A DNA stretch of 64,000 nucleotides from the NCBI RefSeq assembly GCF_042680885.1, contig NZ_JBHUEO010000044.1, positions 4,659 to 68,658 of the forward strand. The letters run 5' to 3'. How positions within the stretch are numbered: the stretch's first letter is position 1; each line of letters starts with the position of its first letter. The stretch comes from Siminovitchia sediminis (GTDB lineage: Bacteria; Bacillota; Bacilli; Bacillales; Bacillaceae_C). Shown one piece after another: positions 15,995 to 25,095 of the stretch. A program made the position numbers and the translations under genes. Under the pieces are notes generated by a model. The model did no database searches, had not been told where the DNA came from, and saw nothing but the letters and a program-made list of their open reading frames with translations.

Positions 15995-17052
15995 TTTTCG
16001 ACAACGCCTTTAATGTATTCAACGATGGCAGTTTCATCATTTGGAAGTACGACAGGGTCATACTCAATTTGAGAGATAGCAGTTTGAGGATCTTTCAATC
16101 CGTTTCCTGTCAGGACTGCAACCACTTTGCTTCCTTTAGGGATACTGCCGTTTTTCACCTGCTGAACCACGCCAGCGATGGATGCGCAGGATCCCGGCTC
16201 TGCAAATACGCCTTCTTTGCTGGTAATGAGCTGATAAGCATGTAAAATCTCTTCATCAGTTACAGCTTCAATTTTTCCTCCTGATTCGTCCCTTGCTGCA
16301 GTTGCCAAATCCCAGCTGGCAGGGTTTCCGATACGAATAGCAGTTGCAACAGTTTCGGGCTGTGCAATCGGTTCGCCTTTTACGATTGCAGCTGCACCCT
16401 CTGCTTCAAAACCGAACATTTTAGGCAGACCTGTCTGTTTCTCCTCGTTGTACTCTTTGAAACCTTTCCAATAAGCACTGATGTTTCCGGCGTTTCCGAC
16501 TGGGATTGCCAGGATGTCCGGAGCAGAGCCCAGCTGATCGCAAACTTCAAAAGCAGCCGTCTTCTGTCCTTCAATTCTATATGGATTCACAGAATTTACG
16601 AGTGTTACAGGTGCTGATTCGCTCACTGTACGAACCACTTGTAAAGCTTCATCAAAGTTTCCTTCAATTTCTACGATTTCCGCACCATACATCATCGCCT
16701 GGGCGAGCTTTCCGAGAGCCACTTTACCATTAGGTATGACGACGATGGCCCTGATGCCAGCTCTGGCAGCGTAGGCAGCAGCAGCGGCAGATGTATTTCC
16801 TGTTGATGCACAAATGACGGATCTGCTGCCGTCTTCAACAGCTTTTGCAACAGCCATCACCATCCCGCGGTCTTTAAAAGACCCCGTAGGATTGGCGCCC
16901 TCAATTTTTGCGTACAATTCAATTCCCAATTCGTTTGATAAATGGGCCAGATGTACTAATGGTGTATTTCCTTCCTGTAGTGTTAATTTTGGTGTGTTAT
17001 CTGTCACAGGCAGATATTTTTGATAATGCGAGATCAGGCCCGGCCAGTTCAT
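15991..17052 (-). CDS. thrC: Threonine synthase
   Basis: ThrC converts O-phosphohomoserine to threonine with PLP. The 353-residue protein is the short bacillar form, with LTLQEGNTPLVHL, the PLP lysine in GANPTGSFKDRGMVMA, the phosphate loop in PVGNAGNISAYW, and CASTGNTSAAAAAYAARAG. It overlaps hom by 4 nt at its start and thrB by 4 nt at its end. Confidence 0.95.
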   Translation of the reverse strand: MNWPGLISHYQKYLPVTDNTPKLTLQEGNTPLVHLAHLSNELGIELYAKIEGANPTGSFKDRGMVMAVAKAVEDGSRSVICASTGNTSAAAAAYAARAGIRAIVVIPNGKVALGKLAQAMMYGAEIVEIEGNFDEALQVVRTVSESAPVTLVNSVNPYRIEGQKTAAFEVCDQLGSAPDILAIPVGNAGNISAYWKGFKEYNEEKQTGLPKMFGFEAEGAAAIVKGEPIAQPETVATAIRIGNPASWDLATAARDESGGKIEAVTDEEILHAYQLITSKEGVFAEPGSCASIAGVVQQVKNGSIPKGSKVVAVLTGNGLKDPQTAISQIEYDPVVLPNDETAIVEYIKGVVEK

Positions 17053-18353
17053 GCTTCTCCATTCCCCTCTACACGATAATAGCTGATAACGTCTTTGACA
17101 ACTTCCATATCTCTAAGCTTCATTAAAGCTTCCTGGAAGTTATCCAGGGAAACTCTGTGAGTAACAATAATGATTTCAGCCAACTCCCCTTTATTGAGCG
17201 GAGTTTGCAAGATTTTTTCAAAACTGATCCCCAGTTCATTAAATAATGTGGTGATTTGTGAAAATGCACCGACTTCGTCGGCCAAATGAAGCCTGAAATA
17301 AAATTGTCCAAAACGTTCCTTAGGTGATTTTAACACACTTTCATACCTTGGAGCTATAGCACTTTTTCCTGTTACGCCGAGAAGCATATTTTTAATGACT
17401 GCCATAACGTCTGCCATGACTGCAGTGGCTGTCGGCAGGCTTCCTGCACCTGGACCGTAGAACATCGTTTCGCCGACTGCTTCCCCTTGGACATAGATGG
17501 CGTTATATTCATTTTTAACAGACGATAGCGGATGGCTTTTTGACAAAAACGTCGGCTGGACGTTAACTTCGACCTTTTGGTCATCTACTTGGGCAAAACC
17601 GATCAGTTTCATGGAGTAGCCTAATTTTTTCCCGTAATGAAGGTCCTCCAGGTCGATTTTGCTGATTCCCTCCACTTCAACATCGTCAAGAGATACGCTC
17701 GTTGAAAAAGCAAGTCTGGAAAGAATTGCCATTTTTCTTGCTGCATCCAATCCTTCGACGTCAGCCGTTGGATCAGCTTCCGCAAAGCCGAGCTCCTGCG
17801 CTTGATTCAACGCTGTTTCATAGGAAAGACCGTCTTCTTCCATTTTTGTTAAAATGTAATTGGTAGTACCGTTGACGATCCCCATAACCTTCTTCAATTT
17901 ATCTGATACCAAACCTTCTGTCAGTCCGCGTAAAATCGGAATACCGCCTCCGACGCTCGCTTCGTAAAATAAGTCAACGCCGTTTTCCACTGCAGCTTTC
18001 TGCAATTCCGGACCATGAAGAGCGATCAAATCCTTGTTTGCCGTTACTACATGTTTCTTGGCTTGGATAGCTTTTGTGATATGGTCCTTTGCTTCTTCAA
18101 TACCGCCCATCACTTCAACAACCAGATCAATTTCAGGGTCTTGCAGAATATCATCCGGGTTCGAGGTGAGGAATGTCTGCCCAACTTCAATATCTCTTTC
18201 TTTATCCGTATTCCGGACAAGAATGCTTTTTACCTTGACACCAGTGCCAAGCCTATATTGCAGCTCATCCTGATGGTTTTGTATAATTTGTACAACTCCG
18301 GAACCAACCGTTCCCAAACCTAATAATCCGATAGATACATAGTCTTTATTCAT
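17049..18353 (-). CDS. hom: Homoserine dehydrogenase
   Basis: Hom reduces aspartate semialdehyde to homoserine. In the 434-residue protein the NAD(P) site is GLLGLGTVGSGVV, the catalytic region is VNGTTNYILTKMEEDGLSYETALNQAQELGFAE (shown in shorter parts: VNGTTNYIL, AQELGFAEADPT, DVEGLDAARK), and a C-terminal ACT domain (RLHLADEVGAFSQITTLF) offers feedback control. A ribosome site AAAGGTGAGG precedes the ATG. It is the first gene of the threonine operon, with a good promoter upstream. Confidence 0.95.
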   Translation of the reverse strand: MNKDYVSIGLLGLGTVGSGVVQIIQNHQDELQYRLGTGVKVKSILVRNTDKERDIEVGQTFLTSNPDDILQDPEIDLVVEVMGGIEEAKDHITKAIQAKKHVVTANKDLIALHGPELQKAAVENGVDLFYEASVGGGIPILRGLTEGLVSDKLKKVMGIVNGTTNYILTKMEEDGLSYETALNQAQELGFAEADPTADVEGLDAARKMAILSRLAFSTSVSLDDVEVEGISKIDLEDLHYGKKLGYSMKLIGFAQVDDQKVEVNVQPTFLSKSHPLSSVKNEYNAIYVQGEAVGETMFYGPGAGSLPTATAVMADVMAVIKNMLLGVTGKSAIAPRYESVLKSPKERFGQFYFRLHLADEVGAFSQITTLFNELGISFEKILQTPLNKGELAEIIIVTHRVSLDNFQEALMKLRDMEVVKDVISYYRVEGNGEA

Positions 18354-18401
18354 TCTTATTCCTCACCTTTCTGTCTGTCTATAAAGTACATTTGTCTTTT
18401 T

Positions 18402-18430
18402 ATAGTAGACATTCAAGTGTCAAAAGTCAA
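18402..18430 (-). promoter_or_regulatory. Sigma-A-type promoter of the hom-thrC-thrB operon
   Basis: On the minus strand TTGACT and TACTAT are separated by 17 bp, about 50 bp upstream of the hom start. Confidence 0.7.
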
Positions 18431-18535
18431 GGTGTTTTTTACTGCTTTCCTCGGAGAACAGAGTGAAAGAGGAGTTCGAGACTTTATCACGAAATATTTA
18501 TTGAAGTATATCGAAGTTTTGAGGAGGAATCGTGC

Positions 18536-19498
18536 ATGCTTGAACCAATGAACAGGTCACATGTTGCCGGGAAAAGGCCCGGAACGTGGAATAAAAAGAA
18601 AATCACCCTGATTTCCGGAATTATATTGATGTTACTAACGATTGCAGCCTGTATCGGGATATCCATTTATGTGGGAACAAGTTTGATTAAGCCGGAAAAG
18701 CAGGCCGTTGAATTGCTTCCAAGTGATTACGAAATGGATTATAGGGATATAGAATTTGTTAGCAGGGATCAAACGACAAAACTTTCTGGATGGGTTTTAG
18801 AACCGCTTGTTCCGGTTAAAATGAATGTAATTTTTGCCCATGGCTATAAAGGAAATCGATATCAGGAAAATATTCCTTTTTTGCCGCTTGCCAACAACTT
18901 GCTGGCCGATGGGTATCGTGTGATCATGTTTGACTTCCGGAATGCGGGAGAGTCGGGAGGAGACATGACAACTGTCGGTGCTATGGAAAAACTTGATTTA
19001 CTGGGTGCGATAGACTGGACAACGGCAAATTATAAGGAGCCGGTGGGATTGCTTGGTATCTCCATGGGAGCTTCCACATCCATTTTGGCTGCTGCTGAAT
19101 CAGAAGAGGTGGTTGCTGTTGTTGCCGACAGTCCTTTCAGTGATTTGGATGACTATCTGGAAGAAAACATGCCCGCTTGGACAAACCTTCCGAATTTTCC
19201 ATTCACACCTTTAATCTTAACTATTATTCCGTTAATGGCCGATATTGATTTGGAGGAGGCAAGCCCTGTTAGTGTGCTGGATAAAGTATCACCGAGACCT
19301 ATCCTTTTCATCCATAATAAAGGGGATGGTTCCATCCCATATACGGAAAGCGAAATCATGGCCAAAAAGGATCCGGAGCATTTTTCTATATGGCTGACGG
19401 ATGGAGAGGGGCACGTGAAGTCTTTTGAGCAAAATACAGAGGAATACGTGGACAGGGTAAAAACTTTTTTTGAAGCAGCACTGGAAAAAAATAGTTGA
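18536..19498 (+). CDS. Membrane-anchored alpha/beta hydrolase (YqkD-like)
   Basis: A 320-residue alpha/beta-fold hydrolase with one N-terminal membrane segment (about residues 22-46). The nucleophile elbow is GISMGAS, the acid Asp lies in HNKGDGSIPY, and the catalytic His is in GEGHVKS; an oxyanion HGYKGN motif precedes them. It resembles the uncharacterised Bacillus YqkD group and bacterial Bem46-like hydrolases. Substrate unknown. GAGGAGG lies 8 bp before the ATG. The DNA glycosylase gene begins 13 bp after its stop, so the two probably share a transcript. Confidence 0.85.
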   Translation: MLEPMNRSHVAGKRPGTWNKKKITLISGIILMLLTIAACIGISIYVGTSLIKPEKQAVELLPSDYEMDYRDIEFVSRDQTTKLSGWVLEPLVPVKMNVIFAHGYKGNRYQENIPFLPLANNLLADGYRVIMFDFRNAGESGGDMTTVGAMEKLDLLGAIDWTTANYKEPVGLLGISMGASTSILAAAESEEVVAVVADSPFSDLDDYLEENMPAWTNLPNFPFTPLILTIIPLMADIDLEEASPVSVLDKVSPRPILFIHNKGDGSIPYTESEIMAKKDPEHFSIWLTDGEGHVKSFEQNTEEYVDRVKTFFEAALEKNS

Positions 19499-19511
19499 AG
19501 GAGGTCAGGAG

Positions 19512-20090
19512 ATGAATCCGCTGAGCAAAGCATTTTTCCGGAAGCCAACACTTGAACTGGCAGAGTCTCTTCTGGGCTGCCTGCTTGTCAAAGAGACAGA
19601 GGAGGGCTTGGCCGCCGGATTGATTGTAGAAACTGAAGCGTACAAAGGTCCTCATGACCGCGCGGCCCACAGTTTTGGAAATAGAAGAACAAAACGGACG
19701 GAGATCATGTTTGGAGAGGCGGGGCTTGTTTATACATATACCATGCACACACATTGCCTGATCAACGTTGTAAGTGCGGGAGTGGATGAACCGGAAGCTG
19801 TGCTGATACGAGCTTTGGAGCCGCAGAAAGGCATAGATCTAATGTTAAAAAGACGGCCGGTGGATAAAATGAAAAATTTGACGAACGGTCCGGGAAAATT
19901 GACCAAGGCCATGGGGATCACCATGGAGGATTATGGGCGAAAGCTTTCTGAACGGCCGCTTTATATAACCAAGGGTAAGGCGCCTTCTGAAATCGAACGA
20001 GGTCCTCGTATAGGCATACAAAATTCGGGGGAGGCACGCGATTATCCATGGCGGTATTGGATCAAAGGAAATCCATATGTTTCCAAATAA
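19512..20090 (+). CDS. 3-methyladenine DNA glycosylase (AAG/MPG family)
   Basis: A 192-residue base-excision-repair glycosylase of the AAG family, which removes alkylated purines. Visible signatures are the N-terminal LAESLLGCLLV, the catalytic VETEAYKGPHDRAAHS, the GLVYTYTMHTHCLINVV strand (shown in parts: YTYTMH, CLINVV), and NGPGKLTKAMGI. The start at 19512 follows GAAGGAGG with good spacing; a longer frame from 19470 overlaps the hydrolase gene and has no ribosome site. A terminator follows directly. Confidence 0.9.
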   Translation: MNPLSKAFFRKPTLELAESLLGCLLVKETEEGLAAGLIVETEAYKGPHDRAAHSFGNRRTKRTEIMFGEAGLVYTYTMHTHCLINVVSAGVDEPEAVLIRALEPQKGIDLMLKRRPVDKMKNLTNGPGKLTKAMGITMEDYGRKLSERPLYITKGKAPSEIERGPRIGIQNSGEARDYPWRYWIKGNPYVSK

Positions 20091-20091
20091 A

Positions 20092-20134
20092 GGATAAGTG
20101 AGCATCCGCATGAGCTCAACTTATCCATCTTTTT
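20092..20134 (+). terminator. Terminator after the DNA glycosylase gene
   Basis: GGATAAGT-GAGC pairs with GCTC-ACTTATCC (one bulged A), followed by ATCTTTTT. Confidence 0.8.
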
Positions 20135-20162
20135 CGACCATGATTTCAAAGTTGTAACATTT

Positions 20163-20654
20163 TTATTCTTTTACAGTATTTCCCATGGAAATCGACAATC
20201 TGTTCCACATATTTATTTGATTAATGATCATAATCAGGTCTACATATTCTTTTTCATTATAATGTTCTCTGACACGCTGATACAATTCATCACTCACGCC
20301 TTTTTCTGCAATAAGCGTTACGTTTTCTGCTAATTCCAATGCCAATTTTTCTTTCGGACTAAATATGTTTGCTTCATTCCAGTCTTTTAATTGATTGATT
20401 TGCTTATCTGTTACTTTTAGTTTTTTTGCTGTTTTTGTATGCATGTTTAAACAGTAGGAACAGCCATTGATTTGTGAGACGCGTATTTTGATGAGCTCCC
20501 TCAATTTTTTATCAATGAACGTTTTCTTTGTGTATTTCTCCAATTCCATCATTTTTTCTAAAGCATTTGGTGCTGCTTTAAAATAGTTCATTCTATTTTC
20601 CATTTTGATGAACCCTGCTCCTTTTACCAACCCTTTACTAAAAAGTTTGCTCAT
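20163..20654 (-). CDS. AhpD-like carboxymuconolactone-decarboxylase family protein
   Basis: A 163-residue protein of the AhpD/CMD fold. The peroxidase-type core is IRVSQINGCSYCLNMHTK (CxxC with a downstream His), found in alkylhydroperoxidase-like enzymes that reduce peroxides through a dithiol centre. The C-terminus has the usual LIMIINQINMWNRLSISMG helix. The physiological partner is unknown. The start at 20654 is chosen for the GAGGG 7 bp upstream. The gene stands alone. Confidence 0.85.
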   Translation of the reverse strand: MSKLFSKGLVKGAGFIKMENRMNYFKAAPNALEKMMELEKYTKKTFIDKKLRELIKIRVSQINGCSYCLNMHTKTAKKLKVTDKQINQLKDWNEANIFSPKEKLALELAENVTLIAEKGVSDELYQRVREHYNEKEYVDLIMIINQINMWNRLSISMGNTVKE

Positions 20655-21064
20655 GTTCAATCCCTCTTTTCTTTTTTTACTTTCAATTTTGGAAATGATA
20701 TTTCAGGAGTGATACTTCCATTTTATAAATTACTCAAACCTGCTATTCATCCATGGCAGATTCCATTTCTTCGGAAAGGCTGCTTGCTTTGACTGCATAA
20801 CTGCCCTTATCATGTCCTTACAAATCAGAAATACCTTTTCCGCCCGCTGTTCCACTACTTTATGAACTTGAATATAAACCATAGCTTGAGATGGGAGTAT
20901 TCTCCATTAAATTAGCGATTTGTTCTAGTAATACCTTTTAATATTTGCAGAATTCTGTGTTTGATTAGGGTAAATCAAGGAATGTGCGGAATTTCTATTG
21001 TATGGCGGACAAAAACTGGGTTCATTTGTTCATAAAAAGTTACATCTACATATGAAAAATGAGT
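20655..21064. other. 410-bp intergenic region with a possible 50-codon remnant
   Basis: On the minus strand, 20730-20882, a 50-codon frame starting MVYIQVHKVVEQRAEKVF and ending LPWMNSRFE is open but has no ribosome site. It may be a gene remnant. Nothing else is apparent until the ABC operon promoter. Confidence 0.35.
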
Positions 21065-21094
21065 TTGACATGTGTGTTCGTATTAGTGTACTAT
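21065..21094 (+). promoter_or_regulatory. Promoter of the Ytr-type ABC operon
   Basis: A perfect -35 TTGACA and a -10 TACTAT are spaced 18 bp apart, 36 bp upstream of the first gene. The -10 lies inside the palindromic operator. Confidence 0.75.
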
Positions 21095-21113
21095 TTAATT
21101 AATACACTAATAC
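21080..21113 (+). promoter_or_regulatory. Palindromic operator, probable site of the GntR/YtrA-like repressor
   Basis: A perfect 11-bp inverted repeat, GTATTAGTGTA and TACACTAATAC, with a 12-bp AT-rich spacer, covers the -10 region. Its inner AGTGTA/TACACT half-sites match the site I recall for B. subtilis YtrA. The regulator at 21913 is of that subfamily, so autoregulation of this operon is likely. Confidence 0.8.
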
Positions 21114-21129
21114 AACGGAGGTACGGATA

Positions 21130-21909
21130 TTGAGTGCGTTTATGGGTCTGTTAAAAAAGGATGTAAGTTTAATGAAATTTTGGTATCTTGTCTGGCTGGC
21201 CGTTATGTTTCTCGGGATGGCCGCAATTTATGGACTCTCTTTATATGTATCGGAACCGACCATTACGGTGCCTTTTTTGGCCATGATGGCGGGGATTCAT
21301 ATGTTTCTTGCTCCCATTTTTCTGCTGACAATTCTAAACCTTGAGGGAAAGACACAGCTCTGGCTTTATAATCCCCAGGGAAGCATAAAGTTACTGCTGT
21401 CTAAAGTTAGTGCTGCAGCCATTATTCAGCTGATTACACAGGTAATCATTTCTTTATATGGATTGGCTGTAATGAAAATTTTGGTTGACGGCGGAGTGAT
21501 TGAGCATTTCAGTCATCTTCTTCCGTTTAAACAAGGGGTTTATATGAATTTAGGTATCTTTGCGACTTCGATGTATATATCGGTTTGGGTCATTTTTCTA
21601 TGGACAATTTACCACTCTCTTGGCAGGTTTCCTGCCATTCGAAACTTTCGCTGGCTGGCAGTCATCCTTGTATGGGTTGCCTATAATTTGGTTGAAGCCC
21701 TACTTGTAAAGTTGAAAATATTAAACAATGAAATGTTCTCCTTTGGAATCAATGTAAACATAGCTCCAAAAATGACCTACGAAGATGGCTGGCAAATTAT
21801 TTATACGGATGCATCGCTTCCCATCATAATCATTTTATTTTATGCCACTGTATCAGTCGTAATTTTCCTCCTCGCCAGTTGGCTGTTGGACAGAAAAGTG
21901 GAGGTGTAA
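21130..21909 (+). CDS. Membrane subunit of Ytr-type ABC exporter
   Basis: A 259-residue protein with about six membrane segments, beginning MSAFMGLLKKDVSLMKFWYL. It resembles the permease components found with YtrA-type regulators and is probably the partner of the ATPase at 22284. The start is TTG, supported by GGAGG 8 bp upstream. It is the first gene of a tightly packed five-gene operon (permease, GntR regulator, ATPase, ATPase, permease). In B. subtilis the related ytr operon responds to cell-wall antibiotics such as vancomycin and ramoplanin; that link is inferred here. Confidence 0.8.
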   Translation: MSAFMGLLKKDVSLMKFWYLVWLAVMFLGMAAIYGLSLYVSEPTITVPFLAMMAGIHMFLAPIFLLTILNLEGKTQLWLYNPQGSIKLLLSKVSAAAIIQLITQVIISLYGLAVMKILVDGGVIEHFSHLLPFKQGVYMNLGIFATSMYISVWVIFLWTIYHSLGRFPAIRNFRWLAVILVWVAYNLVEALLVKLKILNNEMFSFGINVNIAPKMTYEDGWQIIYTDASLPIIIILFYATVSVVIFLLASWLLDRKVEV

Positions 21910-21912
21910 GGC

Positions 21913-22287
21913 ATGGCTCATGATTATGAGGCTTCCAAGCCCATTTATATACAAATTATGGAAAAGGTTTTTCAGCAGATCATTCGCGGTGAGATCAATC
22001 CGGGCGATAAGCTGCCCTCTGTAAGGGAAATGGCAGTTCAATCGGGTGTTAACCCAAATACGATACAACGGTCATATGCCGAAATGGAAAGGATGGGAAT
22101 TGTGGAAACAAAGCGCGGCCAGGGAACATTTGTGATCAATCGTGAAAGTATTGTTGAGGAATTAAGGGACTCTATGCAGACAGAAGTTATCGGACAGTTT
22201 GTCAGAAGCATGGAAGAACTGGGGTACACAAAACAGCAAATCATAAAGGGATTACAACAATATCTGAAAGAGAGTGATCGGACATGA
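21913..22287 (+). CDS. GntR-family regulator, YtrA subfamily
   Basis: A 124-residue repressor: an N-terminal winged helix (PIYIQIMEKVFQQIIRGEINPGDKLPSVREMA, seen as PIYIQI, GDKLPSVREMA and NPNTIQRSYAEME) with a short C-terminal helical tail rather than a ligand domain, typical of the YtrA group. It starts 3 bp after the first permease gene and its stop overlaps the ATPase start (ATGA). It probably binds the palindrome at 21080-21113 and represses its own operon. Confidence 0.9.
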   Translation: MAHDYEASKPIYIQIMEKVFQQIIRGEINPGDKLPSVREMAVQSGVNPNTIQRSYAEMERMGIVETKRGQGTFVINRESIVEELRDSMQTEVIGQFVRSMEELGYTKQQIIKGLQQYLKESDRT

Positions 22288-23000
22288 CTGTTGAACTGCG
22301 CGGGGTAACCAAAAGATATGGATCTGAAAAAGCCTTAAATAATGTGACGCTTCGGTTTAAGCCGGGTAAAATTTACGGACTGCTTGGTCCCAATGGAAGC
22401 GGAAAGTCGACAACCTTAAAAATGATTACAGGGCTCGTCTATCCGAACAGTGGAACAGTATCAGTTCTGCAGGAAAAAGTAACGAGAAGAATCAGCAAAC
22501 ATGTTGCGTATTTGACGGAACTCGATATGTTTTATGATTCATTTACATGTGGAAAGATGATTGATTTCTATGACTCCCAATTTTCCGATTTTGATAGGGA
22601 GAAGGCCATGCAGCTTTTACAGGAGATGGATGTACCGAAGGATAAAAAAATAAAACAGCTGTCAAAGGGAAACAGGGGCAGATTGAAACTCGTACTCACT
22701 TTGGCCAGGGACGTCCCGGTTGTTTTGCTGGATGAGCCATTTTCCGGACTGGACCCGATGGTAAGAGACTCGATTGTGAAAAGTCTTCTGAATTATGTCC
22801 AATTTGACAAACAGACTGTGATCATCGCTACACACGAAATTGATGAGATTGAACCGTTACTCGATGAAGTGGCGGCTATCTATAACGGCGATGTGATCGG
22901 CCAACAAAATGTGGAAACACTTCGTGAAGCGGAAGGTGTCTCTGTGTTGGAATGGTTTAAATCCATCATGGAACAACACTCCGGAAAGGATGTGTCCTAA
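22284..23000 (+). CDS. ABC transporter ATP-binding protein (YtrB-like)
   Basis: A 238-residue ABC ATPase. Walker A is GPNGSGKST, Walker B with D-loop is VVLLDEPFSGLD, the H-loop is ATHE. The signature reads LSKGNRGRLKL instead of LSGGQ, a variant seen in YtrB- and BcrA-type exporters. It probably pairs with the first permease of the operon. Confidence 0.9.
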   Translation: MTVELRGVTKRYGSEKALNNVTLRFKPGKIYGLLGPNGSGKSTTLKMITGLVYPNSGTVSVLQEKVTRRISKHVAYLTELDMFYDSFTCGKMIDFYDSQFSDFDREKAMQLLQEMDVPKDKKIKQLSKGNRGRLKLVLTLARDVPVVLLDEPFSGLDPMVRDSIVKSLLNYVQFDKQTVIIATHEIDEIEPLLDEVAAIYNGDVIGQQNVETLREAEGVSVLEWFKSIMEQHSGKDVS

Positions 23001-23003
23001 TTC

Positions 23004-23927
23004 ATGGCAGCAGTTGTTGAACTTCAAAATGTAACGAAAACGATTCGCGGAAAAAAGATTATTGATAATCTCACCTTCCAGATTGAAGCCGGGGAAGTTT
23101 TTGGCTTCCTGGGTCCAAACGGGGCCGGAAAAACGACAACCATCCGAATGATTGTGGGGTTAATTGGCATGACTGAAGGTGAAATCAAGATTTGCGGAAG
23201 AAGTATCTGTAAAGACTACGAGAAGGCCATCAGTCATGTGGGAGCCATCGTTGAAAATCCGGAGCTGTATAAGTTTTTGACCGGTTACCAAAATTTACTC
23301 CAGGCTTCCCGTCTGATTAAAGGGATAACGAAAGAAAAAATAGATGAATCTGTGAGACTAGTCGGTTTAACTGAAAGAATTCATGACAAGGTAAAAACTT
23401 ATTCATTAGGGATGAGACAAAGATTGGGGATCGCTCAAAGCCTTCTGCACGATCCTGAAATCCTTATCCTGGATGAGCCGACGAATGGTCTGGACCCTGC
23501 CGGGATCAGAGAGATTAGAAATCATTTAAGGTATTTAGCCAAGGAAAAGAATCTTGCCATTATCGTATCAAGCCATCTGCTTTCTGAGATGGAAATGATG
23601 TGCGACCGGATTGCCGTTATTCAAAAAGGAAAGCTGATCAGTGTCCAACATGTTCATAAAGCTGAAGCCGAACAAGAGAAAAAGAACTATTTTCTAGATG
23701 TTAATAACCGGAAGGAAGCAATGAAAATTCTGGCGGCAAATCATTTTCAGGCGGTGAAGGTTCAAGAGGGAATTCGCGTATTGGCGGAAACATGCCAAAT
23801 TCCCGATTTGCTCCGGCTGCTGCTTGATCACGATGTACTCGTATTTGAATGCAGTCCGCTGAAAAAATCACTGGAAGATCGATTTTTGGAAATGACAAGG
23901 CAGGAGGAGGTACCGGAAATTGTTTAA
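23004..23927 (+). CDS. ABC transporter ATP-binding protein (BcrA-like)
   Basis: A 307-residue ABC ATPase with Walker A GPNGAGKTT, signature YSLGMRQRL, Walker B LILDEPTNGLDP and H-loop SSHLLSE. After the ATPase core comes a C-terminal extension of about 80 residues, as in bacitracin/lantibiotic exporters (BcrA, LanF). It follows the YtrB-like gene by 3 bp and overlaps the next permease by 8 nt, so it most likely energises that permease. Confidence 0.9.
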   Translation: MAAVVELQNVTKTIRGKKIIDNLTFQIEAGEVFGFLGPNGAGKTTTIRMIVGLIGMTEGEIKICGRSICKDYEKAISHVGAIVENPELYKFLTGYQNLLQASRLIKGITKEKIDESVRLVGLTERIHDKVKTYSLGMRQRLGIAQSLLHDPEILILDEPTNGLDPAGIREIRNHLRYLAKEKNLAIIVSSHLLSEMEMMCDRIAVIQKGKLISVQHVHKAEAEQEKKNYFLDVNNRKEAMKILAANHFQAVKVQEGIRVLAETCQIPDLLRLLLDHDVLVFECSPLKKSLEDRFLEMTRQEEVPEIV

Positions 23928-24876
23928 TTTGGTACGAAATGAATGGGAAAAAATTTTTAGACAGTCGAGCACTTATCTAATGATCGGGCTCCTCATTTTG
24001 TGTATAGTGGCTGCTGCTGGAATCACCAAATATATGGAAGGAAAAGAAAAGGCAGCTTCCAACGATTGGAAGCAGGAACTCGCTGCCCAAAACGAATCGT
24101 TACTAAAGGAGTCTGACGGAATACAGATCACAACGCCGTCTATGAGGGCATTCACGGAAAAACAGGTGGCCTTGAACGAGTATCGGATTGAACATGATAT
24201 ACCTCCTACTACCGAAAATACGGTCTGGACCTTTATCAATGATTCGGCTTCTCTCATCCCTTTTGCCGGATTGTTTGTATTGGTGATTGCCGCAGGAATT
24301 GTAGCCAATGAATTTACATGGGGAACGGTGAAAATTCTCCTAATAAAACCTTATCAGCGCTGGAAAATTCTCCTTTCAAAATATATTGCCGTAAATCTGT
24401 TTCTAATTTTCATGCTTGCTATATTGTTTGTTGGTGCAGGGCTGATAGGAACCATTCTTTTTGGTACGGGTAATGCGGCAAACAACGTCCATCTGGCTTA
24501 TGTAAACGGACGGGTGGAAGAGCAAAGTTTACTCTTCTATCTATTAAAGTCCTACGTCCTTCATGCGATCGGGGTCGTTTTGCTGGCAGCCATGGCTTTT
24601 ATGATTTCAGCTGTATTCAGAAACAGTGCTTTGGCCATTGGTCTATCTGTATTCCTTCTTTTTACTGGCGGAACTGTTACGAACCTGCTGGCAAGCAAAT
24701 TTAACTGGGCCAAATACAGCCTGTTTGCCAATACAGACCTAATGCAGTATATTGACGGGATTCCCCTGGTGGAAGGCATGACCATGAAGTTTTCTGTTAT
24801 AGTATTATTGATCTATTTTTTAGTCTTTCATCTCCTGGCATTTTCCATTTTTTTAAAGCGTGATATCGCGTCATAA
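23920..24876 (+). CDS. ABC-2 type permease
   Basis: A 318-residue ABC-2 membrane protein: one N-terminal membrane segment, an extracellular domain of about 80 residues, then five further segments. Its N-terminus (LVRNEWEKIFRQSSTYLMIG) and the FTWGTVKILLIKPYQRWKIL loop are typical of the BcrB/NatB-type partners of BcrA-like ATPases. The start is TTG with AGGAGGAGG upstream, inside the end of the preceding ATPase gene. It is the last gene of the operon. Confidence 0.85.
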   Translation: MFNLVRNEWEKIFRQSSTYLMIGLLILCIVAAAGITKYMEGKEKAASNDWKQELAAQNESLLKESDGIQITTPSMRAFTEKQVALNEYRIEHDIPPTTENTVWTFINDSASLIPFAGLFVLVIAAGIVANEFTWGTVKILLIKPYQRWKILLSKYIAVNLFLIFMLAILFVGAGLIGTILFGTGNAANNVHLAYVNGRVEEQSLLFYLLKSYVLHAIGVVLLAAMAFMISAVFRNSALAIGLSVFLLFTGGTVTNLLASKFNWAKYSLFANTDLMQYIDGIPLVEGMTMKFSVIVLLIYFLVFHLLAFSIFLKRDIAS

Positions 24877-24890
24877 TAACATTTAATGAG

Positions 24891-24918
24891 GAAATAGGGA
24901 CTTCATTCCTATTTCTGA
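24891..24918 (+). terminator. Weak hairpin after the Ytr-type operon
   Basis: GAAATAGG pairs with CCTATTTC around a 9-nt loop, 15-40 bp past the last stop. There is no T-run, so this may only be a stabilising hairpin. Confidence 0.35.
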
Positions 24919-25095
24919 TAAACTGTAAAAATAATTTTATAGTATAATAAAAGAACTGTAAATATTTCCCTCTTTTTGGTATATTTAGGATGTAACGAAA
25001 AAGCAAATGAATGACCCTTCTCCATCTTTCATAGAATAATAGAAGGCAATTTTTTTGCTGAACCGTTGCCAAAATATTGAAAAGGGGGATTAAGT

